A stretch of DNA of 64,000 nucleotides from Pseudomonas chlororaphis subsp. chlororaphis (GTDB lineage: Bacteria > Pseudomonadota > Gammaproteobacteria > Pseudomonadales > Pseudomonadaceae), in the NCBI RefSeq assembly GCF_003945765.1, contig NZ_CP027712.1, positions 868,001-932,000 on the forward strand, written 5' to 3'. The translations under genes and the position numbers were made by a program. Numbering within the stretch: position 1 is the first letter of the stretch; each line of letters begins with the position of its first letter. The notes under the pieces are model-generated. The model ran no database searches, was not told where the DNA came from, and worked only from the letters and a program-made list of their open reading frames with translations. Below are positions 26,576-35,177 of this stretch, piece by piece.

Positions 26576-26959
26576 ATGAAAAAGCTCGTCCCCGATCCAC
26601 CCGTTTCCCTTCCGTGCTCGCGTAGAAATCCTGAGCATGATCGTGCCAACGAAAGCATTCTTCAGGCGCTGTGCCTGCATCGTGGTGATGGTTCGCCGAT
26701 GGATGCGCTCAAGCCAACCGTGGGCACTGTCGTTGGCCAGGATTCGTTGTTTTGTGTGCGTGAAGGCATCAGCGCCGAGGAGGCGTTGCTTCACGTTTCG
26801 ATCCTGCTCAAGGCGGCCGAAGAGGTGTCCGATGAGATCACCGAGCGGGCCAGTGGCGTGGAGCGTGGCCTGATCTGGTCGCTGATCCATAACGTGGAGA
26901 TGGCGCGGGGTGTGGTGGATGCGCTGCTAGACGGCAGCCGCCCGCCCACGCAGGCCTGA
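26576..26959 (+). CDS. Small Pseudomonas protein, paralogue 1 (DUF3077/DUF6124-like)
   Basis: A 127-residue soluble protein, MKKLVPDPP..., with a conserved C-terminal half: DSLFCVREGISAEEALLHVS, then LLKAAEEVSDEITERASG and IWSLIHNVEMARGVVDALLD, a predicted helical bundle. The family name is from memory; such short proteins are abundant in Pseudomonas and have no established function. The start at 26576 gives the same N-terminus as the second copy at 42663-43049 and has GGAG upstream. The first 9 and last about 70 residues are nearly the same in the two copies, while the middle (about residues 10-55) differs. It is preceded by the structured leader and followed at once by a 7-base tandem repeat. 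Confidence 0.75.
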   Translation: MKKLVPDPPVSLPCSRRNPEHDRANESILQALCLHRGDGSPMDALKPTVGTVVGQDSLFCVREGISAEEALLHVSILLKAAEEVSDEITERASGVERGLIWSLIHNVEMARGVVDALLDGSRPPTQA

Positions 26960-26963
26960 ACCC

Positions 26964-27040
26964 GAACTCCGAACTCCGAACTCCGAACTCTGAACTCTGA
27001 ACTCTGAACTCCGAACCCCGAACCCCGAACCCCGAACCTT
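26964..27040. repeat. Heptanucleotide tandem repeat, 11 units
   Basis: Eleven consecutive 7-base units of the form GAAC(T/C)(C/T)(C/T): GAACTCC, GAACTCT, GAACCCC and a final GAACCTT, in runs of like units. It starts four bases after the stop codon of the small paralogue. Such arrays change length by slippage; here any effect would be on the transcript end, not on a reading frame. Confidence 0.92.
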
Positions 27041-27054
27041 GGGACTTGGAACCC

Positions 27055-27162
27055 TGTAGCCGCTGCCGAGCCCGCGAGGCTGCGATCGACTGCGCAGCAG
27101 GCGCAAGGTCTTGAGACCGCCGAAGGCCTTCGGCCTTATTGCAGCCTGCGGCAGCGGCTACA
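27055..27162. repeat. REPIN (TGTAGCCGCTGCC family), hybrid arms
   Basis: The left arm matches the CCGAGCCCGCGAGGCTGCGATCG type, while the right arm matches the CGCAGGCTGC type seen at 4848. The inner hairpin is AAGGCCTTCGGCCTT. It separates the tandem repeat from the convergent chemoreceptor gene. Confidence 0.82.
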
Positions 27163-27223
27163 GGGATTGGGGAGGGTGGGCGGCCTATCGCGAGCGAGGT
27201 TGCTCGCGATAGGGCCTTGAGGG

Positions 27224-29143
27224 TCAGACGCGGAAGTGGCTGACCATCATTTGCAGCTGGTTGCCCAGGCGCGCCAGTTCGACGCTGGAGGCGGCGGTTT
27301 CATCGCTGGCGGCGGCGGTCTGTTCCGAGACGTCGCGCACGTTGATGATGCTGCGGCTGATTTCCTCGGCCACGGCGCTCTGCTGTTCGGCAGCGGCGGC
27401 GATCTGCTGGTTCATCGACTGGATGTTCGACACCGTGCGGGTGATGTTCTCCAGGGAGACGCCGGCCTTGCGGGTCAGGTCGACGCTGCTGTCGGTCAGG
27501 CTGCGGCTGTTGTTCATCACGTTGGCCACTTGCTGGGTGCCGTTCTGCAGGCCGGCCACCAGGCCTTCGATTTCCTCGGTGGATTTCTGCGTGCGTTGCG
27601 CCAGGGCGCGGACTTCGTCGGCGACCACGGCGAAACCGCGACCGGCTTCACCGGCGCGGGCGGCTTCGATGGCGGCGTTCAGCGCCAGCAGGTTGGTCTG
27701 TTCGGCCACGGCCTTGATCACGTCCATGACGCTGCCGATCTTCTGGCTTTCCTGTTGCAGCACGCTCATGGCGTCGGTGGAACGCACCACTTCGCTGGCC
27801 AGGCGTTCGATCTGGGCGATGGCTTCGGCCACCACCTTGTCGCCTTCGCGGGCTTCGCCGTCGGCGGCGGCCGCGGCTTGCGAGGCTTCTTCGGCGTTGC
27901 GCGCGACTTCCTGCACGGTGGCGGTCATCTCGTGCATGGCGGTGGCCACCTGGTCGGTCTCGACCTTCTGGCTGTTGACCCCGGCGCTGGTTTCCTCGGT
28001 CACCGCCGACAGCTCCTCGGCGGCGCTGGCGATCTGGGTCACGCCGTCGCGGATGCCACCGATCAGTTCGCGCAGGGTCACGCCCATGCGGCCGATGCCT
28101 TGTTGCAGCACGCCGAGTTCGTCGCGGCGGGTGACGCGCACGTCCTGGGTCAGGTCGCCGGACGCGATGCGCTCGACCACGGTCATGGTTTCACGCAGTG
28201 GACGGGTGATCTGGCGGGTGATGATCACCGCGGCCAGGATGCCCACCAGCAGCGCCAGCAGGGTGCTGATCAGTTGCAGGCTGCGGGCCTGGACGCTTTC
28301 TTCGTCGCGGCGGTCGAGCTGGAACTGGTACAGCTCTTCGCTCTGGCTGACGATCAGGGCGCCCTGTTCGGTCATTTCCTTGCGCGCCTGGCCGGCTTCG
28401 CTGACCGCGGCCTTGAAGGTCAGCAGGGAGGTGCGGTAGTCATCCAGCGCGGTTTTCAACTGGCGCAGGGCATCGCCCTGGGTGCTGCTGAAATGGCTGT
28501 CCAGGCCACCCAGCGCGGCAATCGCCGCGTTCATCTGGGCGGCGGCATTGCGTTCGGCGTCCGCGGTGCTGTTGTAGATGTATTCACGGACTTCGAAGCG
28601 CGCCAGCAGGAACTCCTCACGGGCCTTGGTGATGGCCTGGAACTGTTCGAAGCGCTGGTCGCTCAGGGGCATTTGCTGAACGCGCGTGGTGATGCTGTTG
28701 ATCAGGTTGCGCGCCGTTTCCGAGTTGCCGTTCATCACCGCGCGGGCGGCATTGGCGTTGCGGTAGGCGTTGCGCATCTTGTTCAGGGACGCCTGGTAGG
28801 CGCTGATGGTGGTGCCCTGTTCCTTGAGCAGCTTGATGTTGGCCGGGTTCTTGAAGCTGTTCTGCAGCTTCTGTTGCTGGGCCGAGAAGTCGTCCAGGGA
28901 GGCCTGCACATTCTGCGCGGCGGTTTCGTCGCCGTTGGTCAGCATGTATTGCAGGCGGGTCACGCGCAGCTTGGTCAGCCCGGCGTTCAGTTGGGTGATG
29001 TCGCTCATCCAGTTGCTGCGGTCGATCAGACCGCCCAGGCTGGTCCAGCCCGTGATGGCGAGGATGGTAGTCAGGGCCAGGACCAGGCCGAAGCCCAGGC
29101 CTAACTTGAGATTGACGCTGATGTTGCCGAACCAGCTATTCAT
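27224..29143 (-). CDS. Methyl-accepting chemotaxis protein, McpS-like (HBM ligand domain)
   Basis: A 639-residue chemoreceptor. TM1 is about residues 11-33 ([19 protein letters not shown]), followed by a periplasmic helical ligand domain of about 250 residues. TM2 is about 290-312, then the HAMP domain ([19 protein letters not shown]). The signalling domain carries the hairpin tip [19 protein letters not shown]. The large all-helical sensor and the N-terminus match the HBM (double four-helix bundle) class such as McpS, which senses TCA-cycle acids. The start at 29143 follows GGAGG. The extra 71 upstream residues of the open frame are not receptor-like. No C-terminal CheR-tethering pentapeptide is seen. 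The gene stands alone, as most such receptors do. Confidence 0.9.
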   Translation of the reverse strand: MNSWFGNISVNLKLGLGFGLVLALTTILAITGWTSLGGLIDRSNWMSDITQLNAGLTKLRVTRLQYMLTNGDETAAQNVQASLDDFSAQQQKLQNSFKNPANIKLLKEQGTTISAYQASLNKMRNAYRNANAARAVMNGNSETARNLINSITTRVQQMPLSDQRFEQFQAITKAREEFLLARFEVREYIYNSTADAERNAAAQMNAAIAALGGLDSHFSSTQGDALRQLKTALDDYRTSLLTFKAAVSEAGQARKEMTEQGALIVSQSEELYQFQLDRRDEESVQARSLQLISTLLALLVGILAAVIITRQITRPLRETMTVVERIASGDLTQDVRVTRRDELGVLQQGIGRMGVTLRELIGGIRDGVTQIASAAEELSAVTEETSAGVNSQKVETDQVATAMHEMTATVQEVARNAEEASQAAAAADGEAREGDKVVAEAIAQIERLASEVVRSTDAMSVLQQESQKIGSVMDVIKAVAEQTNLLALNAAIEAARAGEAGRGFAVVADEVRALAQRTQKSTEEIEGLVAGLQNGTQQVANVMNNSRSLTDSSVDLTRKAGVSLENITRTVSNIQSMNQQIAAAAEQQSAVAEEISRSIINVRDVSEQTAAASDETAASSVELARLGNQLQMMVSHFRV

Positions 29144-29501
29144 GCAATTCCTCCAGGAACGTTGTGCTGCTTGATCGTGTATCGCTGGAAGATTGTTGTT
29201 ATTGGTGGCCAGCAAGGATTTGTTCGCAGGTGTGTATCGGCGGCAAGGGCAATAGCTGAAACGATTTCGTCGCATTAGTTTTTTGCACCATTTTGGGGCT
29301 TTCCAAGGGCCTGATTTCGCTCCAGAAACCGCCTGGCCGATTGAGCTTTTTTTCACATCCGTTTCACTGGGCGGCCACGCCTCGCTGCCTAAAGTCCGAC
29401 CTTCGATCGGGTACCACGCACTCGATTTGTCATGAGCGGCGGTTAGCGTCTGCTGCGCTGCTCAACTCAATGTCTGGTGGTCATATAGGGGCGGCTCGCA
29501 C
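29144..29501. promoter_or_regulatory. Divergent upstream region of the chemoreceptor and phosphatase genes
   Basis: No gene seen. On the minus strand GCCGATA at about 29233-29240 resembles the -10 of FliA (sigma-28) promoters that drive many chemoreceptors, but I see no matching TAAA -35 at the right distance, so this is weak. Confidence 0.3.
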
Positions 29502-30182
29502 GTGGCGTCAGGACTCAGTCTTCCGGTGGCAAAGCCCGCGCTCGTCGCGAGCCGTTTTGCCCGTTATCGCAATAGCCTGGTGATCGCCCTGGTGGCCTTG
29601 CTGGTGCTGCCGCTGGTGTTCTTTGTGCTCAAGCCCGCGGCGGTGCCGGACCTGGCCCACGGCAACCTGGCCGGCGCCAGGGCCTTGAGCGCCGGCTGGG
29701 CCAAGGGCCAGATGATTGTGCTGATTCGTCATGTGGAGCGTTGCGACCATTCCAGGGCCGCCTGCCTGAACGTGCCCGACGGCATCACCGACCGTGCCCG
29801 TGACGTGGCGGTGGGGGTTGGCGCGCAGTTCGAGCACCTGGGGCTGGACAAGGCCGACATCTACCACAGCCCGCTGACCCGCGCGGTACAGACCTCGGGT
29901 TATATGTTCAGCAAGGCCGGCAGTGGCGAAGACTGGCTGTTCGACTGCAAACGCAGCCTGTTGCGCGATGCCCTGGCGCACAAGGTGGCCGGGCGCAACC
30001 TGGTGCTGGTGACCCACAGCGAATGCATGGCCGCGCTGGAGAAGGCGCTGAAGCTGCCGTCTTCGAGCCTGGGCTACGGCGCCTCGTTGTTCGTCTCCAC
30101 CGATACCCTCGATGGGCGTCCGCACATGCTCGGCTTCATCGAAGCCAGCGACTGGCGTTCCGTCGCCTTCAATCGCCCCTGA
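29502..30182 (+). CDS. Membrane-anchored histidine phosphatase (Ais-like)
   Basis: A 226-residue protein. One N-terminal membrane segment (residues about 24-43) is followed by a histidine-phosphatase domain. The catalytic RHxE is at LIRHVERCDHS (R76, H77, E79), then YHSPLTRAVQTSGYM, and the second His in LVTHSECMAAL. The DHSRAACLN Cys-containing loop resembles Ais/PmrG, which removes heptose-II phosphate from lipopolysaccharide core. A GTG start at 29502 is used. It is followed after 25 bases by a PAP2 phosphatase gene, so a two-gene envelope-phosphate unit is likely. Confidence 0.8.
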   Translation: MASGLSLPVAKPALVASRFARYRNSLVIALVALLVLPLVFFVLKPAAVPDLAHGNLAGARALSAGWAKGQMIVLIRHVERCDHSRAACLNVPDGITDRARDVAVGVGAQFEHLGLDKADIYHSPLTRAVQTSGYMFSKAGSGEDWLFDCKRSLLRDALAHKVAGRNLVLVTHSECMAALEKALKLPSSSLGYGASLFVSTDTLDGRPHMLGFIEASDWRSVAFNRP

Positions 30183-30207
30183 CCGTCCCTTGCCCGAGAC
30201 TCTGAAT

Positions 30208-31074
30208 ATGCCGGCGTTTTCCCGTTCCCGCTTTACGGCCTGGAGCTTTTATAAATGGAACCTCGGCCTGCCGCTGCTGTGCGCGGCGCTGGTGTTCCTG
30301 ATGTTCGACATGACCCGGATCGACATCGCCTTCAGCGACCTGTTCTTCGATCCGCTGAGCCAGACCTTCCCGCTGGATCACTCCCATCTGTTCGAGAAGA
30401 TCACCCACAAGTGGGCGCGGATCATCCCCAACTGGACCGGCGAGCTGGCGCTGATCGGGCTGCTGCTGTCGTTTGTCTGGCCGCTGTTCAAGAGCGCAAG
30501 GTTTGGCCGCGGCAAGACCTTGCTGGAGAAGCTCCGCGTGGCGCCGGTATTGCGTTTTACCGCGCGCCATCGCCGGGACCTGCTGTTCGTGGTGGTGGCC
30601 TTTGCCCTCTGCACCGGGGCGATTCACTACCTCAAGGGCCACACCAGCGTGTACTGCCCGGTGGAAACCACCCAGTACGCCGGCAAGATCGAGCACAAGG
30701 AGTGGTATGAGAACTTCGAGCTGTTGAAGACTGCCGGTGACGGCCGCTGCTGGCCGGGCGGCCATGCCTCGGGCGGTTTCACCATGCTGGCGCTGTACTT
30801 CGTGGCCCGGCGTTATCGCTGGCGCCACGCCAAGGCGCTGCTGTATGGCTCGCTGCTGCTGGGTTTCGTCTATGGCACCACCCGGGTGCTGCAGGGCTGG
30901 CATTACATGTCCCATACCTTCTGGGCGGGGATCGTAGTGTGGCTCACCTGCCTGCTGACGGCGCTGCTGTTTTATGGCCGCGCGCGCCTGGAACAGCCAG
31001 TGCTGGCGCACACCGAACCGGGGCCCGAGCAGTCCGCGGCGCTGATCGATAACGGTGCTTCAGTAGCTGACTGA
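30208..31074 (+). CDS. PAP2-family membrane phosphatase
   Basis: A 288-residue membrane protein with about five or six helices. The PAP2 motifs are YLKGHTSVYCP (modified KxxxxxxRP), GRCWPGGHASGGF (PSGH-like, catalytic His) and RVLQGWHYMSHTFWAG (SRxxxxxHxxxD-like; the last Asp is replaced). This degenerate form occurs in lipid A/undecaprenyl phosphatase relatives that lie beside LPS genes. The ATG at 30208 begins 25 bases after the histidine-phosphatase gene. A role in envelope phosphate removal or phosphate transfer is inferred. Confidence 0.82.
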   Translation: MPAFSRSRFTAWSFYKWNLGLPLLCAALVFLMFDMTRIDIAFSDLFFDPLSQTFPLDHSHLFEKITHKWARIIPNWTGELALIGLLLSFVWPLFKSARFGRGKTLLEKLRVAPVLRFTARHRRDLLFVVVAFALCTGAIHYLKGHTSVYCPVETTQYAGKIEHKEWYENFELLKTAGDGRCWPGGHASGGFTMLALYFVARRYRWRHAKALLYGSLLLGFVYGTTRVLQGWHYMSHTFWAGIVVWLTCLLTALLFYGRARLEQPVLAHTEPGPEQSAALIDNGASVAD

Positions 31075-31214
31075 ATCGTCAGTGCGAGGCGACTGGCGGG
31101 AGAGGGCCCCGGCGCAATTTTTGGTGCTTGCCGATGTTTTTTGGGTGACCAGAACTGTTAGGGTGCGCGCCCCGGAGAAAAGAGTTCCCGGGTTCCTGGT
31201 TTATGGAGTCATGC

Positions 31215-31550
31215 ATGAAACACTTGAGCAAAATCGCCGCCTCTGCGCTGGTTGTCCTGGCCCTGGCTGGCTGCACCGGCACCGCGATGAAAACTCAGCA
31301 ACTTGATAGTAGCCAGTACACCGTGGTCGGTCACAGCGAAGCAACGGCTACCGGCATCATGCTGTTCGGGGTCATCCCAATCCGGCAGAACAACCGCTTC
31401 GTCCGCGCCCAGACCGCGGCCATCCAGGCCAAGGGCGGTGACGCGATGATCAACACCCAGATCCAGGAAAACTGGTTCTGGGCCTGGGTATTGAGCGGTT
31501 ACACCACCAAGGTCTCCGGCGATGTGGTCAAGCTGAAAACCGTTCAGTGA
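31215..31550 (+). CDS. Small lipoprotein of unknown function
   Basis: A 111-residue precursor. The signal sequence ends in the lipobox LALAGC (Cys20); +2 is Thr, so the mature protein should go to the outer membrane. The mature part is short, with GIMLFGVIPIRQNNRFVRAQ and AIQAKGGDAMINTQIQENWF, resembling small surface lipoproteins in which a hydrophobic hairpin precedes a conserved GGDAxIN patch. I do not recognise a named family. A GGAG site lies upstream of 31215; a slightly upstream in-frame ATG at 31203 lies within it. A terminator follows. Confidence 0.78.
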   Translation: MKHLSKIAASALVVLALAGCTGTAMKTQQLDSSQYTVVGHSEATATGIMLFGVIPIRQNNRFVRAQTAAIQAKGGDAMINTQIQENWFWAWVLSGYTTKVSGDVVKLKTVQ

Positions 31551-31591
31551 GCCATGCCGGCGCCGGTGCGAAAGCCTGGCGACGAGATAAA

Positions 31592-31622
31592 AAAGGGCAC
31601 CCCATGAGGGTGCCTTTTTTAT
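31592..31622. terminator. Bidirectional rho-independent terminator
   Basis: AAAAAAGGGCACC, CCATGA loop, GGGTGCCTTTTTT. The A-run and T-run on the two sides suit the lipoprotein gene on the plus strand and the convergent GT39-like gene on the minus strand. Confidence 0.88.
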
Positions 31623-31640
31623 GGGCGCTCACTGTGCCGG

Positions 31641-33095
31641 TCAGTGGCCGACAAAGTAGTAGGCCTGGCGACTGACCGTGACCTTCTTCAGTACCTTGAG
31701 TGGTGGCTTGGGGTCTTCCTCCAGGGCCATGACCGCTACGTTGTTCGGCGAGGTGCCGAGAAACTCATTCAGCTGGGCCTCGGTCTGCACGTCCTTGAGC
31801 AGGCTCTGGGTGTAGAACACGCTGGCGCCGGCCGCGCGTTCGTTGGCCTGATACAGCGCCACCTGCTGCCCGGCGGCCTGTAGCGTCTGGATCTCGCTGA
31901 TCAGCGGCACAAAGGACAGCTTGCGATCGGCGCGTGGCGCGGCCCACTGCGCGGCCACCAGGTAACTGCACACCACCAGCGTCAGCACGCCTGTGGCCAG
32001 GCCGCGGCGCCGACGCCCCACGACGCTCCAGAACCCATCGCCCACGGCGCGCAGGCGCAGGCGTTCGTACAGCACTGCCGCGTATTCGGCCGCCAGCACC
32101 GCCGCGGCCGGGGTCAGCGACATCAGGTACACGGTGCGCTTGCTCGACGCCAGGCACAGCAGGGTGAACTGGGCTACGAGCCACAGGCTGAAAAACAGCA
32201 GGTAGCGGTTTTTCACCAGGCTTTTGCGAAAGTGCCACAGGCCCAGGTAGACCAGGATGTTCCACGGCAGGAAGGCTTGCGGCAGTTTGGCCAGGTAGTA
32301 ATAGAAGGGCTCGTAGTGCCCGGCCTCGACAAAGGAGCCATCGAAGCGCCCGACGCTGTTGGTCCACAGCACTTCGCCCAGGGCTTGCAGGCCCCCGCGC
32401 TGGTACAGGAAGTACAGCCAGATCAGCAGCGGCACCAGGCCGAGCAGGGTCAGCAGGGCGGGTTTGAGCCAGTGGCCGAGGGCGAAGCGCTTTTCGATCA
32501 GGCTGTCGGCCAGCAGCCAGGCGAAGATCACCACGCCCGGCATCGCCAGGCCCAGCACGCCCTTGCTCAGGGTGGCGATGGCGATGCCGAGGGCGAACAG
32601 CAGCCAGCCCAGGGTGGCCGGCTGGCGTTCGGCCTGGCGCCGTTGGGTGTGGAAAAACGCCAGCAGCGCCAGGGTCACGCCGAGGCTGAGCAGGGCGTCT
32701 TCACCGACCCCGCGCACATTGCCCCAGTAACTGGCCATGGTCGCCAGCATGGCGCCGGCCACCCAGGCCACTACCTTCGGGCGGCCGAAGCGGCGCAGCA
32801 TGGCGTACAGCAGCATCACGCTGAACAGCCCGGCGAAGGCCGAGGCCAGGCGCACCGCCCACGGCGTGCCTCCGAATACGCGGATGGCGCTGGCATCGAG
32901 CCACAGGCTCAGCGGCGGTTTTTCCAGGAAGGGTTGGCCGAACAGGCGCGGCGTCACCCAGTCATCGTCCAGGTGCATCTGCATGGCGATCCCGGCGACC
33001 CGGGCTTCGGTGGAGCCCTGCAACTGGTGGTTGCCCAGGGCGAAGAAGAACAGCAGGGCGGCAAGCAGAAACAACAGCGGTGCGGGTCGCGACAT
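31641..33095 (-). CDS. GT39/ArnT-like membrane glycosyltransferase
   Basis: A 484-residue membrane protein with about 10-12 helices. The first periplasmic loop has the GT39/GT83 features: STEARVAGIAMQMHLDDDWV (acidic pair near the catalytic site), then FGQPFLEKPPLSLWLDA and a later FYYYLAKLPQAFLPW. This matches ArnT-type undecaprenyl-phosphate-sugar transferases that decorate lipid A or other envelope acceptors. It is somewhat shorter than E. coli ArnT (550). The start at 33095 begins at the first membrane helix; the long upstream extension of the open frame is hydrophilic and not family-like. Acceptor and sugar unknown. Confidence 0.8.
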   Translation of the reverse strand: MSRPAPLLFLLAALLFFFALGNHQLQGSTEARVAGIAMQMHLDDDWVTPRLFGQPFLEKPPLSLWLDASAIRVFGGTPWAVRLASAFAGLFSVMLLYAMLRRFGRPKVVAWVAGAMLATMASYWGNVRGVGEDALLSLGVTLALLAFFHTQRRQAERQPATLGWLLFALGIAIATLSKGVLGLAMPGVVIFAWLLADSLIEKRFALGHWLKPALLTLLGLVPLLIWLYFLYQRGGLQALGEVLWTNSVGRFDGSFVEAGHYEPFYYYLAKLPQAFLPWNILVYLGLWHFRKSLVKNRYLLFFSLWLVAQFTLLCLASSKRTVYLMSLTPAAAVLAAEYAAVLYERLRLRAVGDGFWSVVGRRRRGLATGVLTLVVCSYLVAAQWAAPRADRKLSFVPLISEIQTLQAAGQQVALYQANERAAGASVFYTQSLLKDVQTEAQLNEFLGTSPNNVAVMALEEDPKPPLKVLKKVTVSRQAYYFVGH

Positions 33096-33365
33096 GAGGG
33101 GACTGCCGAAGAGGTTGCGCCGGGGAGGATCAGGCGCTCCGAGTATACGGAGGCGATTCTTAACAAATCGTGAACGAGGGAGGATTGGGTAACAGCAGGC
33201 TCCTGCCTGTTTTCCTTGTTGAACGGGGTGCACCGCATGGGGTTGAACGACCGCAAGCAGGTTGTGGCAATCGTCACTACGCTGGGAGGTGCGCCCGGCG
33301 GATGATTCATCTTTGAAAACGCCCTGGGCGTCTTTCTTTCCTGCGGCTGAACAGGTGCCTTGAAC

Positions 33366-33710
33366 ATGCGCAAACTGTGGCGAAAGTATCTGGACCTGCT
33401 GGACGGCGACCTGAACACGCGGGTCTTCGACAACGTCAAGAACCTGCTGGTCTGCGCCTTGCTGTTCGCCGCCGGGACCAATGCGCTGCACAGCGACCAC
33501 CACCTGTTCCTGGGCCTGTTCGGCTCCGGCCTGACCGGCTGGGGGCTGATCGGGGTGTCGGCGCTGCTGATGCTGCTCAATGTCAGCGACGGCCTGCGCC
33601 GGCTGGCCAGGCTGCCTTATCACCGGCTGCTGCAGGTCGCGCTGTTCCTGGTGTACCTGGTATTGGCGGTGCGGGTGGTGGAGATCGTCTGGAACTTCCG
33701 GGCCGAGTAG
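33366..33710 (+). CDS. Small membrane protein of unknown function
   Basis: A 114-residue protein with three predicted membrane helices (about residues 26-46, 52-70, 89-110) and a basic N-terminus, MRKLWRKYLDLLDGDLNTRVFDN. The ATG at 33366 has an AGGTG site 9 bases upstream; a TTG six bases earlier is possible. I do not recognise the family. It is divergent from the GT39-like gene with 270 bases between. Confidence 0.65.
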   Translation: MRKLWRKYLDLLDGDLNTRVFDNVKNLLVCALLFAAGTNALHSDHHLFLGLFGSGLTGWGLIGVSALLMLLNVSDGLRRLARLPYHRLLQVALFLVYLVLAVRVVEIVWNFRAE

Positions 33711-33877
33711 CGAAGGCTTTTCTGGTTGGCGGCATTGGCCCCTGTGGCGGCGAACAGACAAAAACTCTACAAAAAAACGCGTGTCGACCACCCCGGAAAT
33801 ACCCTATACAGAGAGCGGCCCGCAATCGCCCATGGCGTTCGCGGGCGCCCGTACCACCCACCACGCAGGAGATGGAC

Positions 33878-34039
33878 ATGTTCAGGTTCCTCACGGTCAC
33901 TGAATTAGAGCAAACCCCTCGGCATCGTCATGGCGGCTCCGTCAGCGGAGCCATTGCTGCCTGGGAGCTGAAAAATCTGGCTCTCAATACCAAGGGGTTT
34001 GTCATATGTCCAAAGAATTACTCGGAGTTTCTGCTGTAG
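33878..34039 (+). CDS. Possible small ORF (53 aa) overlapping the next gene start
   Basis: The ATG at 33878 has a good site (CAGGAGATG, 6-12 bases before). The frame MFRFLTVTELEQTPRHRHGG... runs to a TAG at 34037-34039, past the start of the membrane-protein gene at 34006, so translation of the two would be coupled. Inside it lies a perfect hairpin (GGCTCCG TCAG CGGAGCC, about 33935-33952). It could be a leader peptide controlling the next gene or a chance frame; no homologue comes to mind. Confidence 0.35.
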   Translation: MFRFLTVTELEQTPRHRHGGSVSGAIAAWELKNLALNTKGFVICPKNYSEFLL

Positions 34040-34362
34040 GGCTGATGGTGCTGGGCGAGTTCTGCGCGATCTACAGCGAAGTGGTCGCCGCCCGCCTGGC
34101 GCATACGGGCAACACGTCATGGCCGGACCTGGCGTTGCCCGTACTGATCATGTGTTTCGCCGGTATCTGCCTGATTGGCGCCTATTGGCTGGGCTATTTG
34201 GCGGTTGGCGATATCTGGATGATCACGGTGGTGTCGGTGACCTCGCTGTTGCTGCTCGAACCGCTGGTGATCTGGTCGGTGTTCCGTGAGGTGCCGGGGC
34301 GCGGCACGCTGATCGGCTGTTGCCTGGGCGCGCTGGGCATGCTCTCGGCGGTCTTTCTGTAA
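34006..34362 (+). CDS. Small multi-span membrane protein (drug/metabolite-transporter-like)
   Basis: A 118-residue protein with four predicted helices, roughly residues 6-26, 42-64, 68-88 and 98-118. Size and helix pattern resemble half-size DMT/SMR transporters (four helices, dimer), and the last helix, GTLIGCCLGALGMLSAVFL, looks like an EamA closing helix, but the SMR glutamate in helix 1 sits in GEFCAIYSE rather than the usual place. AAGGGG precedes the ATG. A strong terminator follows. Function unknown. Confidence 0.68.
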   Translation: MSKELLGVSAVGLMVLGEFCAIYSEVVAARLAHTGNTSWPDLALPVLIMCFAGICLIGAYWLGYLAVGDIWMITVVSVTSLLLLEPLVIWSVFREVPGRGTLIGCCLGALGMLSAVFL

Positions 34363-34381
34363 CTCGCGCAATGACTCGAAT

Positions 34382-34417
34382 ACGGCCTGGCGGCGATCCC
34401 GCCGGGCCGTTTTTTTG
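34382..34417. terminator. Rho-independent terminator between convergent genes
   Basis: ACGGCCTGGCGG, CGATC loop, CCGCCGGGCCGT followed by seven T. Serves the membrane-protein gene and possibly the convergent TetR gene. Confidence 0.9.
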
Positions 34418-34441
34418 TCCGCGATTGGCTGCTCGCAAGTG

Positions 34442-35047
34442 TTAAGTGGCCGCTTCGGTTTGCGCATCGAAAGCCGCCATGGCCATGGGAATCATCGCCA
34501 ATAGGCGCGGCTTGCCGATGCCATCACGGGCCTGCACCGACAGCCCATGCAGCACCGTGGCATAGCAGTCCCCGAGGGACATCACGTCGGTGCGCTTGGG
34601 CAGCTCGCCAGAGCGCACGGCCTGCTCCAGGCGCTCGATGATGGAGCGGGTCCTGTCGCGACGGTGCTCGGCCAGCCATTCTCTGATGCCGTCGTTGTCC
34701 GCCGAGCAATTGGTGGCGGAGGACACCACCATGCAGCCCAGTGGCCGGTCGGGCTGGGTATAGAGTTCGACGGCTTCCCTGAGCATGCGCTCGATGGCAT
34801 CGCGGGCACTGATGTCGTCGCCCAGGGCCGCGTCGGCAAAGGCGCCGTCGCCTGATTCGTAGACTTCGATGGCTTCGCGAAACAACGCTTCCTTGGAGCC
34901 AAAGGCCGCATAGATGCGCGCCGAGGCAATGCCCAGCGCGTCCACCAGGTCGGACATGGACGTGGCCTCGAAGCCGCGCTGCCAGAACACATCACGCGCC
35001 TTGTACAGGGCCTGCTTTCGGTCGAATTCGCGGGGTCTGCCAGCCAT
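34442..35047 (-). CDS. TetR-family transcriptional repressor
   Basis: A 201-residue TetR protein. The N-terminal helix-turn-helix is GRPREFDRKQALYKARDVFW, then GFEATSMSDLVDALGI and ARIYAAFGSKEALFREAI. The C-terminal domain is the TetR_C type of AcrR/NemR-like repressors (RPLGCMVVSSATNCS, with two Cys 9-10 residues apart in the ligand/redox region). Such cysteines sense electrophiles in NemR relatives, but this is only a pattern here. The start at 35047 begins MAGRPREF as usual. It is divergent from the isomerase-hydrolase pair and almost certainly controls it through the palindrome at 35138-35169. Confidence 0.85.
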   Translation of the reverse strand: MAGRPREFDRKQALYKARDVFWQRGFEATSMSDLVDALGIASARIYAAFGSKEALFREAIEVYESGDGAFADAALGDDISARDAIERMLREAVELYTQPDRPLGCMVVSSATNCSADNDGIREWLAEHRRDRTRSIIERLEQAVRSGELPKRTDVMSLGDCYATVLHGLSVQARDGIGKPRLLAMIPMAMAAFDAQTEAAT

Positions 35048-35086
35048 GTCCAGTTCTCGATACAAAGGGAGTGCTGCCAATTATTG

Positions 35087-35096
35087 GTCGATCGAC
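35087..35096. promoter_or_regulatory. Possible second TetR site (GTCGATCGAC)
   Basis: A 10-base palindrome just upstream of the tetR start, with TTGGTCGA/TCGACAAA flanks resembling the core (TTTGTCGA) of the larger palindrome at 35138. It could give autoregulation. Confidence 0.4.
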
Positions 35097-35137
35097 AAAA
35101 AAATCAAGCCATCGTATTGACGGGGTGTCGAGGGCAG

Positions 35138-35169
35138 CCCTATTGTTTGTCGAACGGCAAACAATAGGG
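35138..35169. promoter_or_regulatory. Probable TetR operator: 12-bp perfect inverted repeat
   Basis: CCCTATTGTTTG and CAAACAATAGGG are exact reverse complements around an 8-base spacer. The right arm runs into the ribosome-binding region of the isomerase-like gene (start 35178). Position and symmetry fit a TetR repressor site between divergent genes. Confidence 0.75.
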
Positions 35170-35177
35170 CGTGAACC

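Noticed and set aside
26964..27040. Considered as a CRISPR array
   Set aside because: Unit is only 7 bases with no spacers; it is a simple tandem repeat. No CRISPR array or cas gene was seen anywhere in the window.
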